From the NCBI RefSeq assembly GCF_015594845.1, contig NZ_JADNRK010000023.1, positions 1-32,634 on the forward strand: a stretch of 32,634 bases of DNA, in the 5' to 3' direction. The notes beneath the pieces were generated by a model. That model ran no database searches. It saw only the letters and a list, made by a program, of their open reading frames with translations, and had not been told where the DNA came from. Within the stretch, counting starts at the first letter, position 1, and the number at the start of each line of letters is the position of its first letter. Of this stretch, positions 16,881-25,255 are shown one piece after another. The position numbers were made by a program, and so were the translations under genes. Origin of the DNA: Alkalibacter mobilis. GTDB lineage: Bacteria > Bacillota > Clostridia > Eubacteriales > Alkalibacteraceae.

Positions 16881-17780
16881 CTACTTCTTCATCTTGGGGT
16901 CCAGAACATCTCTTATCCCGTCACCAAGCAGGTTGAATCCAAGAACCGTCAGCAGTATGAAAATACCGGATATCGTAGCAATGTGGGGAGCAGTGTTCAA
17001 AGTCTCCTTTCCCGCTCTCAGGATATTTCCCCAAGAAGCAGTGGGAGGAGTGATTCCAAGTCCCAGGAAACTAAGCGCCGCCTCGGATATTATAGATCCT
17101 GCAGTGCTCAATGTTGCGTACACTATTATCGGAGAAAGAGTGTTTGGCAATATATGTTTAAACAGCAATCTGGGGTGAGATGCGCCAATCCCAATAACCG
17201 CTTTGCAATAATCCTCATTTTTGACTATATGGACCTGACCGCGCACTACTCGGGCAAAGTTTGGAATATTTGCTATCCCGACAGCCAGTATGACGTTGAA
17301 CACTCCGGTTCCAAGGATGGTCATCAATATTATGGAAAGCAATATAAATGGAAAAGCCATCATGCCGTCCATTATCCTCATGATAACCGAATCAACGATT
17401 CCTCCTGCGTAACCTGACACCAATCCAAGCAGCACTCCAATTGTCGCACCTACGAAAGTTGCTCCGACCGCAACCAGAATAGATATTCTCGATCCGTAGA
17501 TTATCCGGCTTAGAAGATCCCTTCCGAATTCATCGGTTCCAAATATGTGCCCGGGGCTTCCGGGTTTAAGATAAGTACTTCCCAAACTTAATTCGTTCGG
17601 ATCGTATGGAGCAAGAATTCCGGCAAATATAACCAGTATCATCATAAATACAACTATGAACAATCCCAACATCGCAGTTTTATTTCGCTTTATCTTGTTC
17701 CATGCACTATTTGATTTTCTTTCTTTCTCAAGCATGACTGCATGTGCCTGTCCACCAAGACTGTCTTTTTTATGTTCCAT
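16881..17780 (-). CDS. oppC: peptide ABC transporter permease (OppC/DppC type)
   Basis: A 299-residue inner-membrane permease with an N-terminal cytoplasmic extension, a first membrane segment near residues 33-55, the OppC-type FGTDEFGRDLLSRIIYGSR region, and a C-terminal binding-protein-dependent transport domain including the EAA-like loop (C-K-A-V-I-G-I-G-A-S). The ATG at 17780 overlaps the OppB stop as TGATG; the TTG one codon earlier is an alternative. It pairs with OppB as the translocation pore. Confidence 0.9.
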   Translation of the reverse strand: MEHKKDSLGGQAHAVMLEKERKSNSAWNKIKRNKTAMLGLFIVVFMMILVIFAGILAPYDPNELSLGSTYLKPGSPGHIFGTDEFGRDLLSRIIYGSRISILVAVGATFVGATIGVLLGLVSGYAGGIVDSVIMRIMDGMMAFPFILLSIILMTILGTGVFNVILAVGIANIPNFARVVRGQVHIVKNEDYCKAVIGIGASHPRLLFKHILPNTLSPIIVYATLSTAGSIISEAALSFLGLGITPPTASWGNILRAGKETLNTAPHIATISGIFILLTVLGFNLLGDGIRDVLDPKMKK

Positions 17781-18742
17781 CAAGCTCCACCTCCCTTGCT
17801 CTCGTAATTAACTTTGGGGTTTATAACCATATACAATAAATCCACTGCCAGATTAACAAATACGAATGCCATGGCGGTTATAAGCACAGCGCCTTGAACC
17901 AGCATGTAATCCCTGTTTTCTATGGCTCCCGTTATAAGAGTTCCCATTCCTGGCCATGAAAATATGGTTTCAGTCAGTATTGCACCTGTAAAGGCTGCTG
18001 CAAGTTGAAGGCCTATAACCGTAATAACCGGTGGAAGGGCATTCTTAAGGGCATGTTTGTATATTATGACTCTTTCTTTCAGTCCCCTGGCTCTGAGAGA
18101 TTTAATGAAATCGTTGTTCACAACTTCCAACATGCTTGATCTGGTGATCCTTGTAAAGGTTGCGGTTGGTATTGTAGCAAGACATGCCACCGGAAGTATC
18201 ATATGGCTAACCACATCCCACAATCCGTTGTTCATTGATCCCATTCCAAGCGAAGGCAGCCACCCAAGATTTACGCTAAACACAAGTACAAGCATCAAAC
18301 CAAGCCAAAATATGGGCATTGACACACCTACCAAAGCCAAAACCATGGCTATGTAGTCAAAAGCACTATACTGTTTTATGGCGCTTACTATTCCCAATGG
18401 TATGGATATTAAAATTGCGAGCACCAAACTTGTCAGGGAAATCAATAGAGTGTTTGGTATACGTTCCGTTATAAGATCCATGACTGGTATGTTGTATGAA
18501 TAGGACTTTCCAAAATCCCCTTTAACAATATTTTTCAAATAATCCACGTATTGCTTGCCAAGACTGTCGTTTAATCCCATTTCTTCTTCCATTCTTTCGA
18601 TTTCCTCCACAGATGCCTGGGGCCCTAAAACAGCTGCCGCAGGGTTTCCAGGTATCAATCTGGTCAGAACGAAAGTTATGGTCACGACCACAAGCAATGT
18701 GGGGATGATTTGAATAAGCCTTTGTAAAATCATCTTGACCAT
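17780..18742 (-). CDS. oppB: peptide ABC transporter permease (OppB/DppB type)
   Basis: A 320-residue permease with about six membrane segments and the OppB pattern: R-L-I-P-G-N-P-A near residue 35, a periplasmic-side loop, and the EAA loop S-L-R-A-R-G-L-K before the last segments. The start is set at ATG 18742, since AAAGGTGG lies upstream of it; the frame is open eight codons further. It follows the binding-protein gene across a 100-nt spacer holding a hairpin. Confidence 0.9.
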   Translation of the reverse strand: MVKMILQRLIQIIPTLLVVVTITFVLTRLIPGNPAAAVLGPQASVEEIERMEEEMGLNDSLGKQYVDYLKNIVKGDFGKSYSYNIPVMDLITERIPNTLLISLTSLVLAILISIPLGIVSAIKQYSAFDYIAMVLALVGVSMPIFWLGLMLVLVFSVNLGWLPSLGMGSMNNGLWDVVSHMILPVACLATIPTATFTRITRSSMLEVVNNDFIKSLRARGLKERVIIYKHALKNALPPVITVIGLQLAAAFTGAILTETIFSWPGMGTLITGAIENRDYMLVQGAVLITAMAFVFVNLAVDLLYMVINPKVNYESKGGGA

Positions 18743-18781
18743 TCTAGCACCACCTTTAATTTGCATTTACTATAGCCAAAA

Positions 18782-18809
18782 GGCTTAAAAGGATCCTCCC
18801 TTTTAAGCC
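18782..18809 (-). terminator. attenuator hairpin between binding protein and permease genes
   Basis: An 11-bp perfect stem, GGCTTAAAAGG with CCTTTTAAGCC, around a 6-nt loop, followed on the minus strand by four T residues. A leaky terminator or 3' stabiliser here would give more binding protein than permease, as is common in such operons. Confidence 0.65.
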
Positions 18810-18842
18810 CTTGGTACATTTATTTGATATTATCAGCTACGT

Positions 18843-20462
18843 TTATTCCGCTTTCCAAACGTTGACTTCTTCATTTACAAGGAATATGCTTCCGTCAGCT
18901 CTTTGAACAAGTCCTTGAACCTTTGGTGATACTCCCCAAGTTACATTTTCATTTGAGTAGAAGATTCCAGGTCTGTCGGCGATGATTTCCTTGACAGCCT
19001 GACTGTAAAGCTCGGCTCTTTCATCTTGATCCGTTAGAACCAATGCCTCATCCAAGAGTCTGTCGACTTCAGGATTGTCGTATCCTTGACCGTTTCCAAG
19101 TGATCCGATAGCATCTGAGTGGAATATCTTATTCAAGAAGAAGAATGGATCAGGATACCATGTCCAAGACATTGCAAATATCTCTGCATTTCCCTTGGAT
19201 GCGATTTCGCTGAATGTTCCCCACTCTGATGTCATTATCTCAACATCCACGTTCAAGTTTGTCTTCCAATACTGCTGAACGATAGTAGCCATTTTTACAC
19301 GAGCCGGAGTGTTTGAAATATAAAGTTTTGTGCTGAATCCATCAGCGTAACCTGCTTCTGCCAGCAATTCCTTTGCTCCTTCTGGATCATAAGTAGGTAC
19401 ATCAGCTTCGATTGAAGCATCGTATCCCCAAGAACCCGGAGGCAACGGTAATTTTGCAGGCTGTGCCTCGTCATACTGATAAACTCCCTTGACCAACTCT
19501 TCAGTATCTATGGCTCTTATCAAGGCTTCTCTTACTTTGATATCCTTTGTTGGGCCGGTCATTTGATTGAAGTATATGTATGCAAAATGCAGACCCGGAG
19601 TTTCAAGAAGTTCTACTGCTGAATCGTCTCTTATTATCTTTACAGCTTCACCTGTAAGTTTTTCTGAAAAGTCGATCTCGCCAGTACGAAGGGCATTTGC
19701 ATTTTGACTCATATCAGTTATTACTTTAAATACCACGCTGTCCAAGTGAGGCTTTTGTGCCCAATATTTGTCGTTTCGTACCAAAACAGCTTCTTCATCC
19801 AATTTGAATTCTTCCAACATAAACGGTCCGGAACCTACAAGGTGGTTTCCAAAATCTTCTCCCCAACCTTCAACTTCTTCTTTAGGAACGATTATGTTTC
19901 CTGAGTTGGTAAGTGCTGTCAAGAAAACTGCACTTGGCTCTGGCAAGTGAACAATGACTTCAAAATCATTTACTACTTCAACGTAGTCGATCATGTCAAG
20001 TCTGTTCATGGCAGAAAGCTGATTGGATCTTTCCAACGAGTATTTAACGTCTTCCGCAACTACTTGTCTTCCGTCCTGATATTCGCCCGGATGGAAATAT
20101 GCGTTTTCTCTCAATTTAAAAGTGTACGCCTTTGCATCATCGCTAACTGTCCAAGACTCTGCTATTGCAGGAACTATCTTTGACAAGTCCATGCTGTAAG
20201 CAACCAAAGTATCTCCCACGTTTTGTATTATCTGAGACTCGTAAGTTCCAGTATACTTTACAGGATCTAGATTCTTTGGTGATGCTGATAGTGCAATGGT
20301 CAATGTTCCACCGTCTTGTGGCTCGCCTACGACTACATCTCCACCATCGTCCGGTGTTTGTCCGTCATCATTTCCGTTTCCGTTGTCATTTCCGGAACAT
20401 CCAGTCAATAACAACCCGAACACCAAGAATATGCTGACAAACAACATAATTCTTCTTTTCAT
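18843..20462 (-). CDS. peptide ABC transporter substrate-binding lipoprotein (SBP family 5)
   Basis: A 539-residue extracytoplasmic binding protein. It begins with a lipoprotein signal peptide: M-K-R-R, a hydrophobic core and lipobox L-L-T-G-C with Cys22 as the lipidated residue. A low-complexity Asn/Asp/Gly linker (about 23-45) precedes the family-5 solute-binding domain (G-G-T-L-T-I-A-L, later A-E-S-W-T-V-S-D and Y-T-F-K-L-R-E-N-A). The start follows AGGGGGA, and a strong promoter lies 40-70 nt upstream. The family binds di- and oligopeptides, nickel, glutathione and others. The adjacent peptidases favour a peptide or amide ligand. Confidence 0.9.
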   Translation of the reverse strand: MKRRIMLFVSIFLVFGLLLTGCSGNDNGNGNDDGQTPDDGGDVVVGEPQDGGTLTIALSASPKNLDPVKYTGTYESQIIQNVGDTLVAYSMDLSKIVPAIAESWTVSDDAKAYTFKLRENAYFHPGEYQDGRQVVAEDVKYSLERSNQLSAMNRLDMIDYVEVVNDFEVIVHLPEPSAVFLTALTNSGNIIVPKEEVEGWGEDFGNHLVGSGPFMLEEFKLDEEAVLVRNDKYWAQKPHLDSVVFKVITDMSQNANALRTGEIDFSEKLTGEAVKIIRDDSAVELLETPGLHFAYIYFNQMTGPTKDIKVREALIRAIDTEELVKGVYQYDEAQPAKLPLPPGSWGYDASIEADVPTYDPEGAKELLAEAGYADGFSTKLYISNTPARVKMATIVQQYWKTNLNVDVEIMTSEWGTFSEIASKGNAEIFAMSWTWYPDPFFFLNKIFHSDAIGSLGNGQGYDNPEVDRLLDEALVLTDQDERAELYSQAVKEIIADRPGIFYSNENVTWGVSPKVQGLVQRADGSIFLVNEEVNVWKAE

Positions 20463-20501
20463 GCTGATTCCCCCTTTATAAATATACTTGTTTATCTTTT
20501 T

Positions 20502-20530
20502 ATGATATGTCAGCCATCATCAAATGTCAA
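20502..20530 (-). promoter_or_regulatory. sigma-A-type promoter of the binding-protein gene
   Basis: On the minus strand TTGACA (20530-20525) is followed after exactly 17 nt by TATCAT (20507-20502). This is a consensus -35 box with a five-of-six -10 box. It is 40 nt upstream of the start codon, so the transporter genes can be expressed apart from the two amidohydrolase genes. Confidence 0.7.
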
Positions 20531-20544
20531 TTGCTTATAAGCAA
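20531..20544. promoter_or_regulatory. 14-bp palindrome abutting the -35 box (candidate operator)
   Basis: TTGCTTATAAGCAA is a perfect palindrome lying directly upstream of the TTGACA box. Its place suits an activator or repressor, and the PucR-type regulator of the same run is one candidate. Binding is inferred only. Confidence 0.4.
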
Positions 20545-20607
20545 ATTTGGGTGTGAATTTAATTTCAGTATCCGTTTAATAATTATGCGCAAAACCATCA
20601 AGAGATA

Positions 20608-21777
20608 TCAAATGATGTCCCGTTTCCAAACCTGCTTTCCTTCTATGAAAGTTGATTCTATCACGCTTTTATATTTAAAGGGTTTGCCGGACAAAACTAC
20701 AAAATCTGCATCCTTTCCCCTCTCCAGGGAACCTACTCTTTCCTCAATTCCTATAGCCTTTGCAGGATTCAAGGTCATTGCCCTCAACGTTTCATCAAAT
20801 GGAAATCCGTACTTGTGAGCTACTGCTCCATAAGTCAAAAAGTATCTGCAATTTAAAAATGGATGGTCTGTTATCAAACACACATTTACGCCTTTTTCGG
20901 CAAGCAATGCGGGATTTGCATCCGTAAAATTCGCCGTTTCCACCTTGGTAGATGGAGAAAGCCCCGGCCCGACCATGGCGGTTATTTTTTTACTGCCCAG
21001 ATGATCTCCTATCAGATGACCGTCTGTGCAATGTTCAATGCTGTAGTCCAGTCCGAATTCTTCGCATATCCTTACAGCTGTAAGGATATCATCATGACGA
21101 TGTGCGTGGATCCTAAACGGAATTTTTCTTTCAAGTGCCATCCATCCGGATTCCAGGTTTAGATCCAAATCAAATATTTCTCCTTTTTGATTCGCTAAAT
21201 TCTTTTTTTTACCGTATTCCTTCGCCTGCTCAAAATAGTCTCTTATCATCGATGCCACTCCCATCCTGGATATGGGCGTGTGACCAAACCCCTTGCCATG
21301 AGTCCTTTTAGGGTTTTCACCCATGGCTCCTTTTAATCCCGTGGGATCCTTTATTATCATATCATCGATGACCTTTCCCCAGGTTTTACATGCAAATCCC
21401 AATCCGCCTATTGGATTTCCGGATCCGGGCAGAATCTGTACGGTAGTTATCCCACCTTCCCTGGCACCCTCAAAGCTAACTTGCATGGGGTTGACTCCGT
21501 CAATGGCTCTTACCTCACCAGTTATGGGTCTGAGATATTCATTCCCATCGTAGGAGTCCCTGCCTTCTCCGTCTCCCCACATCCCCACATGTGTGTGCGC
21601 ATCGATAAGTCCTGGTATGATGACCTTGTCGGATATATCAAGGACTTCGCAGTTTTCACTTACTGTCAGATCAACTCCAATGTCTTCTATCTTGCCCCTG
21701 TCATCTACAAGCATCATTCCATTATTTATCGGATCCCCTGAGACAGTATATATAATATCTGCTTTTACCATCAACAT
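20608..21777 (-). CDS. amidohydrolase (imidazolonepropionase-like, COG1228 type), paralogue B
   Basis: A 389-residue metal-dependent hydrolase of the amidohydrolase superfamily. Key residues lie in G-L-I-D-A-H-T-H (His61, His63), I-H-A-H-R-H-D-D, E-H-C-T-D-G-H and I-T-D-H-P, with the small N- and C-terminal beta-sandwich (…S-L-E-R-G-K-D-A-D-F-V-V-L at the end). Members include imidazolonepropionases and prolidase-like dipeptidases; the substrate is not decided by sequence. The ATG overlaps the upstream paralogue's TGA. The central helical insert (Q-A-K-E-Y-G-K-K-K) is shared in place with its neighbour but differs strongly in sequence. Confidence 0.85.
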   Translation of the reverse strand: MLMVKADIIYTVSGDPINNGMMLVDDRGKIEDIGVDLTVSENCEVLDISDKVIIPGLIDAHTHVGMWGDGEGRDSYDGNEYLRPITGEVRAIDGVNPMQVSFEGAREGGITTVQILPGSGNPIGGLGFACKTWGKVIDDMIIKDPTGLKGAMGENPKRTHGKGFGHTPISRMGVASMIRDYFEQAKEYGKKKNLANQKGEIFDLDLNLESGWMALERKIPFRIHAHRHDDILTAVRICEEFGLDYSIEHCTDGHLIGDHLGSKKITAMVGPGLSPSTKVETANFTDANPALLAEKGVNVCLITDHPFLNCRYFLTYGAVAHKYGFPFDETLRAMTLNPAKAIGIEERVGSLERGKDADFVVLSGKPFKYKSVIESTFIEGKQVWKRDII

Positions 21778-22925
21778 CAGTTTATCCCCCTATCGTAGAC
21801 TACTTCGCCCTCTATCAATGTCATGTCCACAAAAGAGGTGAATTCTAATGGATGTCCCGACCAAACTACCAAGTCTCCATCCTTGCCTATTTCCAAACTT
21901 CCGACTCTCTCAGCTACACCCATATGTTTTGCAGCTGCCAAGGTTACAGATTCAAAAGCTTTCTCATCGCTTACTCCCCATTGGGTGGCAATGCTTGCAG
22001 TAAGCATAAGGTTCCTTCCGTCTACGACCGGATGATCCGTGGTAAGGCAAAATGAAACACCTTCCCTTTCGAAGACCACTGCTGTTTTAAAGTCCCTGTT
22101 GCGGTTTTCCACTTTTGAGCCGTATTGAAGACAAGGTCCAACGCAACAATGAACATTTTCCGATTTGATAAGTTCAAGTATCATGTGCCCTTCTGTAACA
22201 TGTTCTAAACGGTAGCTTACGTCGAATTCTTTACATATTCTGATCGCCGTTGCAATGTCGTCCTGTCTGTGACAATGGATAATCAAAGGTATCTCTTTTT
22301 TTATGACGGGCAGCAGTGCTACGCTTAAAGGATCACGTTTCACATCGTTTTTTAATTCAAGCTTGTTTAGATACTGCCGGGCTTTCAGCAAAGATTCCCT
22401 CAACATGGATGCATTGGCCATTCTGGAAATCGGAGATCGCTTTTCACCGTAGTGCTTCTTTGGATTTTCACCCAGGGCAACCTTCATTCCAACTGGATCT
22501 TTGATGATTGCTTCGTCCACTACTACATCTTTACACTTTAACGCCAGACCGGTGCCACCAAGTATGTTGGTGCTTCCGGGTAGTATCCCTACGCTGGTTA
22601 TTCCGGATTTTCTGAAAGATTCAAAAGCGGGATCTTTCATATTTATCCCGTCCCTGACACTGCAAAAGGGAGTAAGGGGATCTGCGCTTTCATTTCCGTC
22701 GGAGCCTTCCCATCCAGTACCGCTCTCGTGGATTCCCACATGCGTGTGAGCATCGATCAGTCCCGGGGTCACATATCGACCCTTGGCATCGTACACTTTA
22801 CTTTCCTTTGGCACAATTATATCTGCGCCCAGGTCAATTATCTTGCCGTTATTAATTACGACTTTTCCATTTTCAATATTACCCTGAGATATGGTGATCA
22901 AGTTTGCATTGATTATAGTCAGCAT
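21777..22925 (-). CDS. amidohydrolase (imidazolonepropionase-like, COG1228 type), paralogue A
   Basis: A 382-residue amidohydrolase and first gene of the minus-strand run. Metal-site stretches are G-L-I-D-A-H-T-H (His60, His62), I-H-C-H-R-Q-D-D, E-H-V-T-E-G-H and T-T-D-H-P-V-V. Shared features with paralogue B (G-E-N-P-K, P-I-S-R-M, then the H-R-x-D-D stretch) show tandem duplication with divergence. The start follows AGGAGGAC. Its 3' end overlaps paralogue B by one base (TGATG), so the two are coupled and may form a heteromer or act on related substrates. No promoter was assigned in the 74 nt upstream. Confidence 0.85.
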   Translation of the reverse strand: MLTIINANLITISQGNIENGKVVINNGKIIDLGADIIVPKESKVYDAKGRYVTPGLIDAHTHVGIHESGTGWEGSDGNESADPLTPFCSVRDGINMKDPAFESFRKSGITSVGILPGSTNILGGTGLALKCKDVVVDEAIIKDPVGMKVALGENPKKHYGEKRSPISRMANASMLRESLLKARQYLNKLELKNDVKRDPLSVALLPVIKKEIPLIIHCHRQDDIATAIRICKEFDVSYRLEHVTEGHMILELIKSENVHCCVGPCLQYGSKVENRNRDFKTAVVFEREGVSFCLTTDHPVVDGRNLMLTASIATQWGVSDEKAFESVTLAAAKHMGVAERVGSLEIGKDGDLVVWSGHPLEFTSFVDMTLIEGEVVYDRGIN

Positions 22926-22999
22926 TAAATGTCCTCCTGTTCAGATTACACTATTCCGATATTTTCTATCTAAAACCTGCATTATTTAGCGCTTGATAA

Positions 23000-23994
23000 T
23001 TATGGGATCCAATCCGTATCAAATCCATTAAACGCAGCTGAATTATACATAGCAACAATTTTTTCATTACGATAACCACTAAGATCTGTCTCGATAGCTT
23101 GATTGTGTGATTTTTCAATTATTAGATGATTTCTTTTTATTAGATCATTTTTAAAATTAACTCCTGCCAATTTATTTCTCTTTTTGTTGTTACATTCACT
23201 GCAACTCAACACAAAATTCCAAAGTTTGTCATCTTTAACAAATGACCAAGGAATAAAATGGTCTACCTCAACATTCCGATCTCTAAGTTGCTTATTGCAA
23301 TAGAAACATCTGTCTTGTTTGACATAATTATAAAGATATTCACGATAAATTGACAAATTCGTTCTTTTAGCTGAACAATCTAATTTTTCAGCTATTGCCA
23401 GTGCATGTTCATTTGGATTAACCTTTTCAAGAAATTTTATCCACTCGAAGTAATTTAGCTTTTCTATGATTTGTTTGTATTTGACAAACATTTGATAGAC
23501 GCTTGGATTAAACTTAAGTTTTTTTTCTTTTTTACTGAAACTGTAAAAACTAGATTTACTGTCTTCAAAAAAGGCACCTATAACATATTTACTGCACTCT
23601 GTCCCAATTTTTTTATCAATTCCAATTGCAATGTATTATTCAATCCTTCAAAACTAAAATCGCCCTCAAAATTATATCGATTAATAAATGAGTCAATAAT
23701 GATTTCAACTCGACTCCTTTTCATATTTGAATTTGACTGAATTTGAGAAAGTTTATGTTTGGCAACTAAATTCCAGTAAACTTCGGTAAATTTCATAAAT
23801 ATTTTATCAAAGTCAAGAATCAACTCTTCATTTACATTGAAAATATTGTCTAAAAGACTTTTTAAAAAGCAATATTTATAAGAAGTTGTTTTATGGCTTT
23901 TAGACGATAAAATACTATTAAGCGTTGTCCAAATTTCGTCTTCGGTTAAATAATCTTTTTGATAATAACCTTGAGATAAATTCCAACCTGCCAT
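23000..23994 (-). pseudogene. HNH endonuclease gene split by a single-base frameshift
   Basis: Two minus-strand frames belong to one gene. Residues 1-138 run from ATG 23994 (after AAGGAGGG) to a stop at 23578, and a second frame continues from about 23600 to 23000. The second part has the HNH/zinc signature: C-F-Y-C, E-V-D-H-F-I-P, C-S-E-C-N-N-K-K. The second frame reads on without stop upstream (Y-V-I-G-A-F-F-E-D-S-K), and adding one A to the 7-A run (plus-strand T run 23608-23614) joins the parts into 331 residues, a natural length for this HNH family. It could be a pseudogene, a sequencing error in the homopolymer or, less likely, programmed slippage. HNH proteins of this kind are often tied to defence or mobile DNA. 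It is next to decayed mobile elements. Confidence 0.75.
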
Positions 23995-24290
23995 TCATTC
24001 CCTCCTTAGCCCTTTAGAAATTTCGATTAATGACTTTTCCACAATATCAAATCGCACAATTCTTAATTATCATAACTGAATTTAATGCAAAAAATTAAAT
24101 ATACTCTTTCCAAATCAACAATTGCTTAACTCTAATTCTATATGATTACTCTAAAAACTTAAAGTTTTAATAATTTAAAGATTGTGTGACTTTGGATTAT
24201 GTGAATTCTTTTTCAAATGAAAGCTCCATAGCAAATATCCCTTTGTCATCGTGAATGCCTTAGTTCAAGAAAACATCGATTGCGCTAAAA
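23995..24290. other. AT-rich spacer without a recognised gene
   Basis: About 300 nt upstream of the HNH gene. It should hold that gene's promoter, but no well-spaced -35/-10 pair was found. A short TGTGAATTC near 24199-24207 resembles the inner part of the IS256-type repeat at 32526-32535 and may mark the left end of the remnant. Confidence 0.35.
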
Positions 24291-24705
24291 GGGCTTAATC
24301 ATAGAAATCGATGCATGCGATGATGGCCATCGTGAAATCTTGGGTTTTCGTGTTGCTGATTCTGAGTCCGAAACCAGTTAGGCAAGGTCTTTAAATCCTT
24401 TAAACAGCAAGGTCTCGATGATGTTTACCTACTGTTTAAGACAACCACTGGGGTCTTGACAATTCAATTAAGAAGCATTTTTGAGGAGCATCCTAGTAAC
24501 GATATCAGACTCATCTCTCACTGAACGTTTTGGATGCCCCAAACGTCTGCAAGAAGTTTCACTGATTCGTCTGATTATTGCCATGCTCATGAAACAAGAT
24601 GAAAAATGAACCATAGGCAAAAGTACCTCGACATGGAGAGGTACTACGAAAACCAAACCGTAATTTCACAGCCGTAGGAATTTACACGCTTTTATGGAAA
24701 TAACG
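24291..24705 (+). mobile_element. degenerate IS256-family (mutator-type) transposase remnant with right-end repeat
   Basis: Translated plus-strand pieces match IS256-type transposase order. 24301-24378 gives G-H-R-E-I-L-G-F-R-V-A-D-S-E-S-E. After a stop/frameshift, 24381-24521 gives F-K-S-F-K-Q-Q-G-L-D-D-V. A third frame to about 24606 gives R-F-G-C-P-K-R-L-Q-E-V and L-I-R-L-I-I-A-M-L-M, and then K-Y-L-D-M-E-R-Y-Y-E-N. Several stops, frameshifts and a large internal deletion make it inactive. GAATTTACAC at 24678-24687 is the reverse complement of GTGTAAATTC in the element at the right edge of the window, so it is taken as the right inverted repeat (to about 24705). Confidence 0.65.
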
Positions 24706-25030
24706 CTGAAGTTGAACGGGGTATTATACACTTTTACGTCGTGCATGACCACTCGGACATTTCTGCCCTGACTGCGAGAAGTCAGTTCTCTGAGCTTTGC
24801 TTTTTCTTTCTTCAAGTAATCTCTATGAGCGCAAATGAAATATCCCTTCTTGCCCTTTCCCAATGCAAAGCCCAGAAACTTAAAATTTCGGATCGCAATC
24901 ACGCCTGCCACCTTGCTCTTTTGTGCATTAACCTTGAGCTTGAGTTTTCCTTCAAGATATTTCCCTGCGGATTCGAGCAAGCGTTCTACTGTTGATTTCC
25001 TGAGTAGTTATTGGACATCAGTGTGTTATG
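24705..25030 (-). pseudogene. group II intron reverse transcriptase/maturase fragment
   Basis: The minus-strand frame ending near 24705 carries the C-terminal RT/thumb and maturase region of LtrA-type proteins: L-E-G-K-L-K-L-K-V-N, then I-R-N-F-K-F-L-G-F, H-R-D-Y-L-K-K-E-K-A-K, L-T-S-R-S-Q-G-R-N and V-K-V-Y. The part before (palm with the YADD site) and the part after are absent; the frame then runs into IS256-type sequence. It is a fragment, not a working enzyme. Confidence 0.75.
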
Positions 25031-25208
25031 CAACCTTATCCATCAATCTCGCCTGATGTGATTTCTGTTCGTCAGACCAGAGATTTGCCTACACCTTCCT
25101 TCAGATCCCACCTCATGATGGACACCCTTGGTGTTCAGCTATGTCTTTCCCACTACCAGGGAAGACTAGGGAATTTAACCCTTTAGATTGCGCCCATGCT
25201 GGGCACAC
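25030..25208 (-). mobile_element. 5' end (domain I) of a truncated group II intron
   Basis: Reading the minus strand from 25208, the sequence opens GTGTGCCCAGCATGGGCGCA and contains GGTCTGACGAACAGAAATCA further in, both typical of the 5' domain I of bacterial group II introns of the LtrA class. Most of domains I-IV are deleted, since the RT fragment follows after about 180 nt. No domain V/VI was found at the other end. The 5' end lies 3 nt beyond the terminator of the regulator gene. Confidence 0.6.
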
Positions 25209-25211
25209 CAT

Positions 25212-25253
25212 AAATACGACGCATTCTTATTAGATATAGAATGCGTCGTATTT
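25212..25253 (-). terminator. intrinsic terminator of the PTS operon
   Basis: A perfect 16-bp stem, 25212-25227 with 25238-25253 (core ATACGACGCATTCT), around a 10-nt loop, 2 nt past the regulator stop codon. T runs are short (three on the minus strand), so the long stem carries most of the signal. Confidence 0.8.
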
Positions 25254-25255
25254 TA

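Noticed and set aside
22926-22999. Promoter of the first amidohydrolase gene
   Set aside because: Only weak -35/-10 candidates with poor spacing; transcription may come from further upstream.
24468-24656. 62-residue minus-strand ORF
   Set aside because: It is antisense to the IS256-type transposase remnant and shows no own signature or ribosome site.
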